Shown here: positions 35,267 to 47,562 of the stretch, piece after piece
Numbering within the stretch: position 1 is the stretch's first letter
How the letters are laid out: every line of letters begins with the position of its first letter
Origin: Chytriomyces cf. hyalinus JEL632
Lineage: Eukaryota; Chytridiomycota; Chytridiomycetes; Chytridiales; Chytriomycetaceae
Direction: 5' to 3'
DNA length: 64,000 nucleotides
NCBI GenBank assembly: GCA_025435555.1
Contig: JAIWWG010000012.1
Coordinates: forward strand, 186,001-250,000
Notes under the pieces: generated by a model
Databases searched by the model: none
Told to the model about the DNA's origin: nothing
The model's input: only the letters and a program-made list of their open reading frames with translations
Made by a program: the position numbers and the translations under genes

Positions 35267-36719
35267 ATGTTCTTTGCAACTACGCCATCCGACTCTGCGC
35301 TCGACAGCATCTTCTCAGCATCGAAAGCGGCTCCAGTCCCAGTTCCATCTGCTGTCGTCAAATCCTCTAAAAAGAAGGCTGCGAAGGAGAAGAAGCCGGC
35401 CGCAGTAGCGGCGGCAGCAGCAGTCGAATCTCCAGCCGCGGATTCAAACGACGATAACGATGGCGATGACGATGCCATCAAAGTGGACCATGAAGTCGAA
35501 GGAGAGAGCGAGAATGAGGATGACTCAGATGATTCAGACAGCGAAGCCAAAGACAAGGAGGACACTTTGAAAAAGATCAACTTGAAGAAAGAAGCGGCCG
35601 AAAAGGAGCGCCTCAAAAACATTCGTTCAATCTTCATTGGAAACTTGCCCGTGAAGGCTGCCGAGAAGGTTGCCACAAAGTTCATTCAGTTGTACCCTTT
35701 GCTGTTGTTTCTGACGCCGTGGATGTTTTCGCAGGCAACAACAAAAAAACTGATGGCCCTCTTTAAACCATTCGGATCCATCGAGTCTCTCCGTTTCCGT
35801 TCCATTGTAAGCGTTACCTTGCATGCCTACTTTCGGAACCCAGTCTTAACTTGAATATTTCGAAAAACACGAAGGCCTTCAGCAACAACTTGCCCCGAAA
35901 AGTATCGTACCTCGCGAAAGAATTCCACCCCGATCGTGACAGCATGAATGCGTATCTCGTGTACAAAGATGAAGAATCTGTCGACAAGGCGCTTGGAATG
36001 AACGGTCAAGTTTTTGAGGGAAAGCATCTTCGAGTGGATAAAGCCATCAAGTCGGTGAGTGCAAAACAGATGAAAAAAGAACTTTGCGCGTATATTCTTT
36101 GTTTTGACTGGCACGCAACATCAAATGTGTCGAAAATGCGTTCAGGATACCACGGATTCCAAAAAATCAGTCTTTTTGGGAAACCTTTCGTTTGACATTG
36201 CGGATGAAGCTTTGTGGGAGTTTTTCAAAGATTGCGGAGAAGTTCGTGAGTGCATTTTCTGACTTGTTTCGATTGCATTTGCATGCGCCTGTTCCGTGAT
36301 TCTCAACCTGAAAAATTGCGTAACCAAAAAAAAAATATCAGAGACTGTTCGAGTCGTTCGTGACAAGTACGCCAACATTGTTCATTTTTAATTCAGTTCT
36401 TGTCCATACTCACATTTTTGCATCACACTTTAGACGAACAAATATTGGCAAAGGCTTTGGCTATGTCCAATTCACTGAACGCCACGCCGTCCAAATCGCA
36501 TTGAAAATGGATGGCCAAGAACTTGCCGGTCGTAAACTTCGCGTTACTAAATGCGCAAAGTCTCCACAAACTTTACAACGGTTGTTGAGAAAGAAGAATG
36601 GTGCGACTGCGGCGGATGCAAAGAAGGATGGGAAAAAGGGTGGCGCAAGAGGTGCGGTTTCTGGGGCAAAGAAATCAAAGACAGCGCCTGCGTTCAAGAA
36701 ACCGAGATCAACGAAATGA
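35267..36719 (+). CDS. Nop12/RBM34-like nucleolar RNA-binding protein
   Basis: RNA-binding protein with two RRM domains, related to yeast Nop12 (pre-25S rRNA processing) and animal RBM34. Six exons can be joined. Exon 1 (35267-35669) encodes an N-terminus rich in Ala/Lys and acidic runs (NDDNDGDDD, ENEDDSDDSDSE), followed by the first RRM start, SIFIGNLPVKAAEK. RRM1 continues through LMALFKPFGSIESLRFRSI and a long insertion characteristic of this family before NAYLVYKDEESVDKAL. RRM2 shows KSVFLGNLSFDIADEALWEF, ETVRVVRDK and IGKGFGYVQFTERHAVQIAL. The C-terminal tail is Lys/Ala/Gly-rich, as in nucleolar proteins. The upstream exon of the divergent F-BAR gene must lie in the same few hundred base pairs. 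Confidence 0.88.
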
Positions 36720-36972
36720 GAGACCAACTTTTTGAGCTGTGTTCTTCATTGTGTGGGTGTGACAAGTAAAAAAAAAAAAAGTTAACAGATTTTATAAAAC
36801 CAAAACAAAAAGCAAACAACGCGAATCGGCGGAGTTTTTAAACAAAACACCAACAAACGGCGACGCATCAAATAATACGAATCCCGCACGCGCTGTCGAA
36901 TCCATCAAACTGCATCAAACACAATAACAGCAACAAACATTTAGAAAAGGATCATCCCCCCCTCATATCCAT

Positions 36973-39900
36973 ATGGCAACGCGCAACAACTTTATCAATG
37001 ACGCGTTGGCCCAGGCCCAGTTTCTTGATAAAAAGTGGGTATGGGTCCACGACAAGGCGGAAGGATATCTGGCAGGATGGATCACTCAGGAAAAGGATGG
37101 AGAGACGGTTGTTGTCGAGTTTCAAGATGGCAGTGTAAGAGAAATTCTTGACAAGCACTGCAAAAGCAATAATAACGCGCTCTTGAATGATGATACGATG
37201 ATATTACACAACAGACACGGACATTAAATGCAAATGATACCGAAAAGATGAATCCACCCAAATTTGACAAGGTGGAGGATATGGCAAATCTCACGTATCT
37301 TAACGAAGCGTCCGTGATTCATAATCTTCGTTTGAGATACCTTTCAAACTCCATCTACGTACGTGAGCTCTCCAGATTTCTCGTGTTCTCTTAAAAAAAA
37401 AACAACTGAAAGATCACTGACGCGCTATGTTTTTTCTTTTTACTTTCGAAAACAGACATATTCGGGACTGTTTCTGGTCGCTGTGAATCCTTACAAGAAA
37501 CTGCCCATCTACTCGGACGATGTTGTCAAGACTTACCGGTCTAAAAAGAAGAGCGAGATTGCACCCGTGAGGATATATCTTCTTTCCTTCTCGTAGAGAT
37601 GATATCTTCAAGACAATTTGACTCTGTTTTATCGTTTCCAGCATATTTACGCGATCGCCGATGCAGCATACTATGAAATGGTACAAAACAAAGAAAGCCA
37701 GTCGATCCTCATCACGTGAGCGAAAAAGCCTTTGACGCTTTCTCAACTCCAATTATGTCTCACATTTCTTCTCGCAGCGGAGAATCTGGCGCTGGAAAGA
37801 CTGAAAACACCAAAAAAGTGATTCAATACTTGGCTGCTATAGCTCCCAGCAACAACAGCAACAGCGGGTCAGGAGGCAAAACGGGCTCACTCGAGCAGCA
37901 AATCTTACAAGCGAACCCTATTCTCGAATCGTTTGGAAACGCGCAAACGTTGCGTAACAATAATTCATCTCGATTTGTGAGTGCTTGCTTTTGTGATTAT
38001 TTCTTTTCCAGATGGATATATAGCTAGGACACATCCTTGCGCTGTTTTCTGTACTCATGCGAGCTCCTTTCCAGGGAAAATTCATCCGGCTCGAGTTTAA
38101 CCCGGCTGGGCATATTTGTAGCGCCAACATTGAACGGTACCTCCTCGAAAAGTCACGCGTGACGCACCAGACGGCGAAAGAGCGCAACTACCACATCTTT
38201 TACCAGCTCATGAAGGGGGCCCCTCCTGAAATGAAGAGTATGTGTGGCTAACTGCCTTCTTCTCTGAAAATTTCAACTGCTCACCCAAAGGGTTCTTTAA
38301 TTTGTGATCCAGAAAAACTGCTCTTGGAAGGATCTTTGAACGATTATCTGTTTGTCAAGGATTCTAAAAAGGATATTGAAGGAGTCGATGACGCCGCCGA
38401 CTTTAAATCTCTCGTGGTATGTTTGATTGCATTTCCTCTCACTCCATCTCACTCCCTTTTCTCTGCTCGACACGGTGAATAACAGAACGCCATGAATATC
38501 ATGCGCATCTCCGAGGAAGAACAGCTCTCCCTCTACCGCGTAATCTCAGCCATCCTGAACCTGGGCAACATCCAAGTTACCGGCGATCGTGAAGACCAAG
38601 CACAAATGACTGAAAAGGGCCACACAATGGCTGAAAAAGTGTGCCACGTGCTCGGCATCCCCGTGCCCGACTTTACAAAGAGTTTATTAAAGCCCAAAAT
38701 CAAGGCTGGAAGAGATTGGGTCACGCAGGCGAGGGATGTGACACAGGTGCTTTATTCGATTGAAGCGCTTGCGAGGGCGTTGTATGAACGCATGTTTGGG
38801 AAACTTGTGGATCGTATTAATTTGGCGATCAGTACAACGAGTTCAAAGAGCACGTTTATTGGGGTGTTGGATATTGCTGGGTTTGAAATCTTTGAGGTTT
38901 GTTTTATTGTGGTTTGTTTTGTTTGGAGAATCCAGCCCACTCACTTTTTTTTGGATTTGGATTTTGTAGCACAACAGCTTTGAACAGCTCTGCATCAACT
39001 ACACCAACGAGAAACTTCAACAGTTTTTCAACCACCACATGTTTATTATTGAGCAAGAAGAGTACCATCGCGAGGGCATTGAATGGAAGTTTATCGACTT
39101 TGGCCTGGATCTGCAGCCAGCCATTGACCTTCTCGAAAAGACATCGGTAAAACATGACTGTTACGTTAACCCATTTGCTAGCTTCACGCATCTCACAATA
39201 ATTTTTTTACATCTCCTCAGCCCATTGGAGTCTTATCCTGCCTAGATGAAGAATGTGTCATGCCCAAAGCCACCGACAAAACCTTTATCGAAAAACTGCA
39301 CACGCTATGGAAAGGGAAATCGAGCAAATACGAAGCCCCGCGATTCAACACGGGCTTCGTTCTGCAACATTACGCGGGAAAAGTTGAATACGACACTACC
39401 GGATGGCTCGACAAGAACAAGGACCCGTTGAATGAAAATGTCACGCGACTCTTGGCTTCTTCATCGGAAAAATATATTGCTTCGTTGTTTTCGGATTGTC
39501 TCGGCGATTCAGAAGAACTCGGCGGGAAAGGTCGCGGTATCACTGGGATTACTAAAAAGGGAGCATTCCGCACCGTCGGGCAACGTCATAAAGAGCAACT
39601 CCTCTCGCTCATGTCTCAGCTGTATTCCACTGAACCCCATTTTGTCCGCTGCATCGTCCCAAATGACGAAAAGCGGCCTGGAAAGTTGAATGTGAATCAA
39701 GTGTTGGAACAGTTGCGATGTAACGGTGTTCTTGAAGGAATTCGAATTTGTCGTGCTGGGTTTCCGAATCGGTTGACGTTTGCGGACTTCAGACAGCGTT
39801 ACGAGTTGTTGAGTCCTGGTGTGATTCCGAAGGGGTTCATGGATGGAAAGAGTGGCGCGCAGTTGTTGCTGGAGTCCCTGGCGTTGGACAGAAATCAGTA

Positions 39901-42900
39901 TCGGATTGGGAACAGTAAAGTCTTTTTCAGGAATGGAGTGGTAAAGACAAGCTTTGCTTTGTTTGTTAGTATGTTTTTCAAACTCACTCAATCGAACCAA
40001 CCAAAATTAAGCTGGCAGACCTTGAAGAACGGCGTGACGAAAAACTCGAAAAAATCGTGATAAAAATCCAAGCCATCGGACGCGGCTACATCTCCCGCCG
40101 CCGCTTCAAAAAGCGCCTTGACCAATTCCGCGCAATCCGAATAATTCAAAAAAACGCGCGCATCTACGTCACACTCCGAGAATGGTCCTGGTGGAAACTC
40201 TACACAAAAGTTAAACCGCTTCTCAACGTTACCCGCACTGACGAGGAAATCCGCAAACGTGAAGAACTTGTCAAAGAGTGGGAAGATAAAGCCAAACGTG
40301 AGACAGAGGAAAAGTTGAAGTTGGAAGCGATCAGGGCTGTGCTGGAGACGGAGAAGCGGCAGATTGAAACAATTCTGATTCAAGAAAAGAATGCGGCTGC
40401 GAATCAGGCAGAGATTCTCTCGCGTACCCAAAAGCGGGAAGTACTACTCACGGAACAACTTTCCGCTTGTGCCAGCGACTTGGAACAAAAAGAGGCTGAC
40501 TTGGACAACTTGGTTAAATCCAAGAAGGCCCTGGAAGCAGAAATGCGGTTCATGAACGCTACTCTAAAAGACAAGTCAGATTACTGCGAGCGCGTTGAAA
40601 AAGACCGAAGCTTGAAAGAAGACCAAATCGGGGAGCTAGAATTCAAGCTGAAACTTGAACTGGAAAAGAGCGACCGCCTTGAACACGAGAAACGCAGCAT
40701 TGAAAAGGACGCAAACGAAATTCAATCCAACTTGGATAATGTGAGCGACCAAGCGGCCGATTTGTTGCGCAACCAGAACCGTTTGAAAACTTCCATTACG
40801 GAGCTGGAGCAACGGCTTGAATCTGAGCTGGAGGAGCGTAAAAAAATTGAACAGAAACGAGCCGCGCTTGATTTGGAACTTCAGAAAGTGAACGCGCTCC
40901 ATGCTTCAGTTTCAAAATCCAAAACTGAGTTGGAACAGGCAATTAAGAGAAAAGAAGTTGAGAACGCATCCCTCTCAGAAAAGCTTGCCGTGGAAATTTC
41001 AGACAAGGAAGCATCTGAAAAGCAACGCCGCGAGCTCCAATTGAAAATCAGCGCCCTCTCCGCCGACCTCGACAGCCAAATATCTGAAAAAGAGCAGCAC
41101 CGTAAAAGCAAAATCAAGCTCGAATCGGAACTCGAATCCATGACACGTCTTGTTGAAGAAAAGGGTTCAGAAGAGCATAAGCAAGGCGAGCTCCGTAAAC
41201 TTCGCGAATCTGAGCTCTCAGACCTCCGCAACCAACTCAGCGCTTCCCAGAATGAAATTGATTTGCTGCGAAAGACTTCTGGAATCGCGCAAGATAAATT
41301 GAACGTGGAGCTCGACACGTTGCACGGCGAATTGCTCACCATGTCTAAACTCAAACTCAACTTTGAGAAACAATCTGAAGAACTCCGCGCTGAAATTGAG
41401 CGCATCGAGGAATCTCATTCACGATTAGATAAACTTAAACGACAGCTGGACATTGAACTGTCCCAGTCCAAATCGAGAATGGAAGAGCTTCATTCAAGCC
41501 TTTCTGAATGCAAAACTGCAAAAGACGGGCTCGAGTTGAAACTGAACCAAGCGCATGCACGGCTTGAAGAGAGTGAATCGAATGCGTTGAGAATCGACCG
41601 TGAGCGGGTTTCGTTGACGCGGCAATTGGACACTGTGCGAGACGAGTTGGACGCAGAAAAGAAGCAGTCTACTCTGTATGCAACGCAGAATAGGAAGCTT
41701 GGTACTGAGGTCTCTGACCTGCGCATCCGGCTGGAAGAAGTAACGATCGCTGTGGAAGATACGTCCAAAAGACTCTCCTCCAAAACCCAAGAACTCGATT
41801 CCTTAAAAGAAAAGTACACGCAAGATGTGTTTCAAAAATCAACCGAATCCGACGAGCAAAAACGTAAACTCGACGCACAAGTCTTGGACTTGGACCAAAA
41901 AGTGCAAGACTTGGAGCGAACGTGCCAGAACCTTGAAAAGACAAAATCTCGCCTTTCTTCTGAATCTGAAGACCTTAAAGTCGAGCTGGACCGCATTCAC
42001 AATGCTTCTCGAAACATGGAGCGGCTCTTCAAAACGACTGAAAGTCAACTGCTAGTCTCCAACACGGCCCTTGAAGCTGAAAAACGCGAGAAGGATGCCA
42101 TCGAAGGAATGCTTCGAAAACTTCAAGCAACCAACAACACATTATCAGGCGATTTGGAAGAAAGAGCGCTTCACCTTGCCAGCCTACAAAAGTCCAAAAT
42201 GGATCTTGAACACGAACTCAAATCCCTTATTAACGAAATCGGCGACAGCGGAAAAAATCTGCATGACTTGGATAAAACCAAACGGCGTCTTGAAAACCAG
42301 GTAGCTGACTTGGAAGCACAGTTGGAAGACGAGCATGCCTCCCATTCACGCGCCATGGAAGCCAAGAGCGTGATTGAACAGCAACTCTCGGAAACCAAGA
42401 AAAAGCTCGAATCCGATTTACGCAACAAGGACGCTCAAATGGATGAATTGCGGAGACTTCTCATGAAGGAAGTCAACTCTCTCGGCGACCAACTCGAGGA
42501 GTGCGAAAAGCAAAAATCCGACATTTTGAAGCAAAAAAAGCGATTGGAAGAACAGTTGGACGATGTGAGTTCTCAAGCAGAAAACACGGCACGGGGGCAA
42601 TCAGATCTCGAAAAGTATAAAAAACGCGCTGATGCGAGCATCCGAGAGCTCCAAAACAAACTCGAGGAAGAAGAAAAGAAGCGCAAGAACGCTGAAGAAT
42701 TGTCGGAGCGGCTCGAAAAGAAATCCAACTCTCTCCAAACGGACGTTGAATCCCTTGAAATGCAGCTGGAATCACTGGAACGCGCCAAAAAGAACAGCGA
42801 CAAGAAACTGGCAGAACTGCAAGATGAAGTCTCAGGCCCACAGGAAGACTCCAAAATCAACTTGCTCGAATCCAAGAAACGGCTTGACCGCGAAAACAAG

Positions 42901-44731
42901 TCTCTTTTACAAAAACTGCTCGAAGAAGAAGATTTGCGCAGCGCACTTGAAGATGAAAAGGCTACTTTGGCACACGAACTTGACCAACTTCGCGGAAAAG
43001 CTGCCCGTGACGCTGACTTGGACAAGATTGAAAAGCTAGAAGAATCTCGCCGCGCATTACTCGCCTCTCAAAGACTCACGCTACAAGACCTTGAAGACAA
43101 GACGCGTGACAATGAAAACTTGGAAAAACAGAAGCGCGTTTTGCAAGCTGAAATCAGCGACTTGCGGGCCGCTGTGGAAGTTGAAATTGCGGCAAAGTGT
43201 GAAGAATCCTCAGCACGACGGAAATTGGCGCTCGAGGTGAAAGACTTGGCGTCCAAGCTGGAAGCAGAGAGTCTAAAATCGACTGATGTGAATGACGTGA
43301 TTGGATCTTACAAAACCCGCATGGAGGCACTTGTTGTGCAAGTCGAGGCAAGCGAGTTGGCCAAAATCAAGGCTGAAAAGACAGAAGCAAACCTGCGAAT
43401 TCAACTTCGGGAAGCTGAGGATAGCTTAAAAACCGCCGAAAACGAGCGCAGGTCGATGGAGGATCGGGCCAAGGCGCTTGAATCGCAACTCGCCGAGTCC
43501 AGCACGCGTCAAGAAGATGATGCCGTTGAATTGGCGGATCTGAAGGCCTCGCGCAAGAGGCTGCAAGAAGAACTCACCTCGCTTCAAGATCGCAAAATGA
43601 ACGAACTGGAAGAGCGAGACTTGCTGCTTGAACAAACACGGAAAAAGTACCAAAAAGAAGTGAAGCAAATCCTGTCAGACCTAGAAACGGAAAAGACAAT
43701 GAGTCTCAGGCAAAGGGAAGTGAATCAGGATATGGAGCAAGAGCTGGAAGCAGTTTCGGACCGGTTCGAGGCCGAGCTGCGCTTGACCGCAACCGTCAAG
43801 AAGGACAAGGAGCGCTTGGAATTGAAGGTGGAAGAACTCATGAAGCTCAATGCGGAACTCTCGGGCCAAACAAGCGACCAATCGAGCCACTTTTCAGCGT
43901 TACAGTCTCAGCTGCGCGAAATGAAGGCAAACTTTGAAGACTCTGAAGCGCAAAGAGGCCTACTTGAGAAATCAAAAAGAACGCTCGAGAGCCGGCTTGA
44001 AGAGCTTTGCGAGCAGTATTCCTTGGCAGACCGATCGAGAAGCGAGCTGAGCAAGTCTGTTCAGGAGCTTGATCAAAAGGCAATGGATCTGCGCGAGAAC
44101 TTGGAGGATATGCAAGACCAGGCAAACATGAGTACCGAGAAGCTACGACGGGCTGAGCAGTTGTTGAACGATTCCGCAAACGACTTGAGTAAAGAGCGAG
44201 AGACTGTAATGGACTTGGAGCGATCAAAGGGGATGCTCGAGAAGCAAGTCAAGGAGCTGCATTCACGCGTGTTTGATCTTGAAGCGGCGGTGTTGACTTC
44301 ATCAACAGGTACGTTTCGTAGCGTAATTAATTCCATGTCGATCGCTGGGTGTTTATTTTGTTCCTGTTTTTCTGTCAGGAGCTACTAAACGCCTCGAAGC
44401 ACGCATCAACGAACTCATGGCGCAAGTGGAGAGCGAAAGCATGGAAAAAAGTGAACTCCAAAAAGCGGCACGCAAGAATGAACGAAGCGTTCGCGAGATG
44501 CAGTTCCAAGTATCCGAGAAGGATAAACTGAAGCAGCGCTATGAGGAGGACGTTGAGAAACTGGAAATCAAACTCAAGAAGATGAAGATCCAGCTTGATG
44601 AGATGGAGACGCTGGAGAGTAATGCGCAGTTAGCTCGGCGTAAGGCTGAGCGCGAGGCTGCAGAGTTCCGTGAGCGGACCACGCGGCTTGAGAAAGAAGT
44701 GGAGAAGGTCAAGAAGACGTCAGTCTTTTGA
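36973..44731 (+). CDS. Class II (conventional) myosin heavy chain
   Basis: Actin motor for cytokinesis and contractility. Twelve exons join exactly in frame: 36973-37134, 37215-37358, 37456-37566, 37642-37715, 37778-37976, 38075-38237, 38313-38416, 38486-38896, 38970-39146, 39221-39940, 40012-44308 and 44379-44731 (2,304 residues). The SH3-like N-terminus has [17 protein letters not shown]. The motor domain contains [15 protein letters not shown], the P-loop GESGAGKT, switch I NNNSSRFGKF, switch [11 protein letters not shown], and the actin-binding and converter regions [12 protein letters not shown] and [13 protein letters not shown]. Two IQ-like segments ([33 protein letters not shown]) follow, then a continuous heptad-repeat rod of about 1,430 residues. 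Animal muscle and nonmuscle rods are about 1,100 residues, so this rod is unusually long. One exon of 4,297 bp carries almost all of it. Confidence 0.96.
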
Positions 44732-44746
44732 AAGACAATTGGAAGA

Positions 44747-44752
44747 AATAAA
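44747..44752 (+). promoter_or_regulatory. Polyadenylation signal AATAAA
   Basis: AATAAA occurs 15 bp after the myosin stop codon in the 246 bp interval before RINT1. It is very close to the stop, so the 3' UTR would be short. Confidence 0.4.
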
Positions 44753-44977
44753 TTTACGCGTTGAAGTGGTCACCCTGAACTGGAAAAATAATCCGTCTCC
44801 GCCATGAGTTCCTCAACTATTCATCTTTACTCTGCGATGGTTATTGATCAAACTGAGCGCGTTTCTTACCCGTCTTTCCCCTCTGCACTGTGAATTCATA
44901 GTGGGCCTCAGTTCTAATGTTGGGTATTTTAAGTAAATTCAGCACCAGAAAATATTTTTATAAAGCCAATCAAGAAA

Positions 44978-47434
44978 ATGTCGCCTGAACGTCTTTCGAA
45001 CCTCGTGGACGGATACTTGGCCGTACAGCATGCACGCGATACACTCGCGCATGCAGCTGTAATGGCACGGGCGGCGGCGGCGGTGACGGATGCGGACTCG
45101 TTTGCGCAACTTTGTCTGCGTTGCAAGGACAGCGACAGCGAGCGCCAATTATTGATAGCAACGCATGCACGGATTGGCGGAGCAACCCTGCGGTGAGTTG
45201 GGGGTTTCTGATATTTTATTTTTATTCTTCTTGCATTTTGTGATTCTTGGATCGCCTCCGTTGTGCTTTGATTTTAACGTATTTTACTCGCTCAGATCCT
45301 TGAATGCTCTTCTTGTCAAAGCAAAGTGGCCGGCGCAGACAGCACAGCTTGAAATGGACCAGCACTTTAAAAACGAACTCTCCCAAAAAATCACTTTCCT
45401 CACTCGCTTGCACATTGCGTAACTATCTCGCCAACGATGTCTATCACCGATCTTTTTTTTCAATGCTCACGAGAATACTTCTCTTCACTGCCAGCATCTC
45501 AAATGCAGGCGTTTCTGTCGAATCTCCATCACAGCAAATATTCAGTCACGTTCTTACGCGTCTCAAGTTTCACTTTTTTGCTGCTCAAAAGGCGACAAAC
45601 AGGATGGACAAGGTATGCATTTTCTTAATGCAATCATATTCATGCTGCTGACTTTTCAAGCAATTAGCCAGAGTGGTTGCTCAATTACACTCTGAAACTC
45701 ATTGAGGACCATGGGCCTTTTTTGGATCTTGTCCAAGACATTCTTGATCAAGTGCCCGAGAACCGTCTCATTGCAAAGGTATACGGCACACCAAAAGCCC
45801 CATGTTCTGGAACTTACTCCACATCTATTACAAAGACAGAATACATCTCACATCTAATGAACGGATTCGTCAAGGACCGCATTCGATCGATCGCTTTAAA
45901 ACTCATGAATCAAGACGCGGCTCTCTTTTCGCATCTTTTGACGGAAGTTATGCGATTTGACAAGACGCTACAGAACGTGCATCTCTTTTTCGGCTCTCAA
46001 AATGCAAACTATGATTCGTCGAAAAACCTGTTTGACGGATCGCTGCTAGTTCAAGTGTTCTGCATGGATCCTATCTTGTTTCAGCCGTGGTTGGATATTG
46101 AGGCAGAAGTTGCTCAAATGCGGTTGACGAATATCATGAAGGCGGATCCGTGGGTCGCACATTTAGATTCTTCATCAGATGCAATCAAACACACGAATTC
46201 TTCAGAAAAACTATTGGACCTACTATCTGTCATAACAGGTGCACCGCCAAAGTCATAATATTGGTTATTGGAAATTCTTACCCGCGAAAATTTTGCAGAT
46301 CGGTACAAAAACTTGCCACCCTTCCATCAGCTCGCATTTTTCGAACAGCTTCAGCTTCGACTGTTGAATCAATACCTGGCAATCGCAAAAGACACGTTGA
46401 ACGCATATCAATCCACATTCCAGCCAACCGTCTCTGAAGCAGCAGTTGTGAGCAAATTTGAGCTTTTAGAAAATGTTTTATCTGTTGCTGCGTCACTGGA
46501 TGGTATTGTTGCTGTCACGAGGGAGTGGGGTGAAGAGCCTGTAAGTTTTTTGGTTTGCTTGACGATGGGGCATCCCATTGACCTTTTTTTTATTTGGTTG
46601 TTTCGAATCGGTGGATTGACAGGTCTTTTTGGAGATGTTAGCGCAATTGAATGTCAGCGAGTCTCATGAAGCGCAGGTGGATGGAAATGCGGATGCGCGC
46701 ATGCTTTCGGGCAGCATGTTCAAGGGTGTCGAATCAGATTACATGCGTGTTATTTTGCAGATTGAGGATATCACTGCGGATGACTGCTTACAATTTATCG
46801 TGGAAAGCATGTGGCGATATGATCTCAAGTTGAGGGGGTGCCCTTCCTTTTTGTCTTTGTTTCAAGCATACTAAAATGTTCCCACACAGAAACTGGAGCA
46901 CGTTCCATTTTGAAGATGAAACAGCAAAAGATTCTGTCCCAGTTTCTCCTGAGCTTTCAGAAACATTGAGCCACTTGGTCACACTCCTTTCGATTTTTGA
47001 TCTTCGCCTTGCGCCACGGCGAAGCAAGCTGCTGAAGCGCATTCTTCTTGTGCGGCTTTTGGAGCGGTTTTTGGAGAGAATTGCAAGTGTTGGGCGGTTT
47101 TCATGGGACGGTGGGATACAGTTTGCGAGAAATGTGTATGAATTTTTGAACCTGTTTCCTGGCGTTGTGAAACAAACTGCTGCGCTTGGAATGCGGTGAG
47201 TACCCCCTTTTCCGTCTGTTTTCGGCAATGTCTCTGAATTATTCTCATTGTTTTGACAGATTGACGGATACACTAACAGTGCTGCAAATGTCACCCATTG
47301 CGGTCCAGGAGTTGAGACAGGTTCTTGCACGTGCGGAGTTGGCGGGTGCTGGTGCAGAGCAAGTGTTGGTGGGGATGGGCATCCTGTACCTCACTGCTGA
47401 GCAGGTGAAAGCGCTGCTACGGAAGCGGGGGTAA
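44978..47434 (+). CDS. RINT1: RINT1/TIP20 family vesicle-tethering protein
   Basis: Subunit of the Dsl1/NRZ complex, which tethers Golgi-derived vesicles at the ER. Exons 44978-45192, 45296-45418, 45495-45612 and 45668 onward join in frame. Family blocks are KFHFFAAQKATNRMDK plus PEWLLNYTLKLIEDHGPFLD, HLFFGSQNANYDSSK, WLDIEAEVAQMRLTNIM, VITDRYKNLPPFHQ split by an intron, and a C-terminus LTAEQVKALLRKRG matching the RINT1 end. A 57 bp stretch at about 45778-45834 (GTATAC...AAAG) can be read either as an in-frame exon segment or as an intron. The N-terminal 70 residues are weakly conserved. A partial second copy of the 3' end occurs 4.2 kb downstream at about 51645, inside the Sel1-gene duplication. 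Confidence 0.87.
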
Positions 47435-47562
47435 AGAAAGTGAGAATATAGATTTTTATTAGTAAAAAAGGATACTGTTGATCAGCGAGAAATGGCCCCT
47501 TCCTCAGGAACAGCCACAAATTTGTTTCAATTTTCCAGCCTTGAGTATCATACAGATTTTTA

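Noticed and set aside
40636-43890. Long antisense frames opposite the myosin rod
   Set aside because: They mirror Glu/Lys/Leu-rich heptad codons on the coding strand and have no independent support.
45778-45834. Definite intron in RINT1
   Set aside because: The 57 bp segment has GT...AG borders but is also open and in frame, so it cannot be decided from sequence alone.
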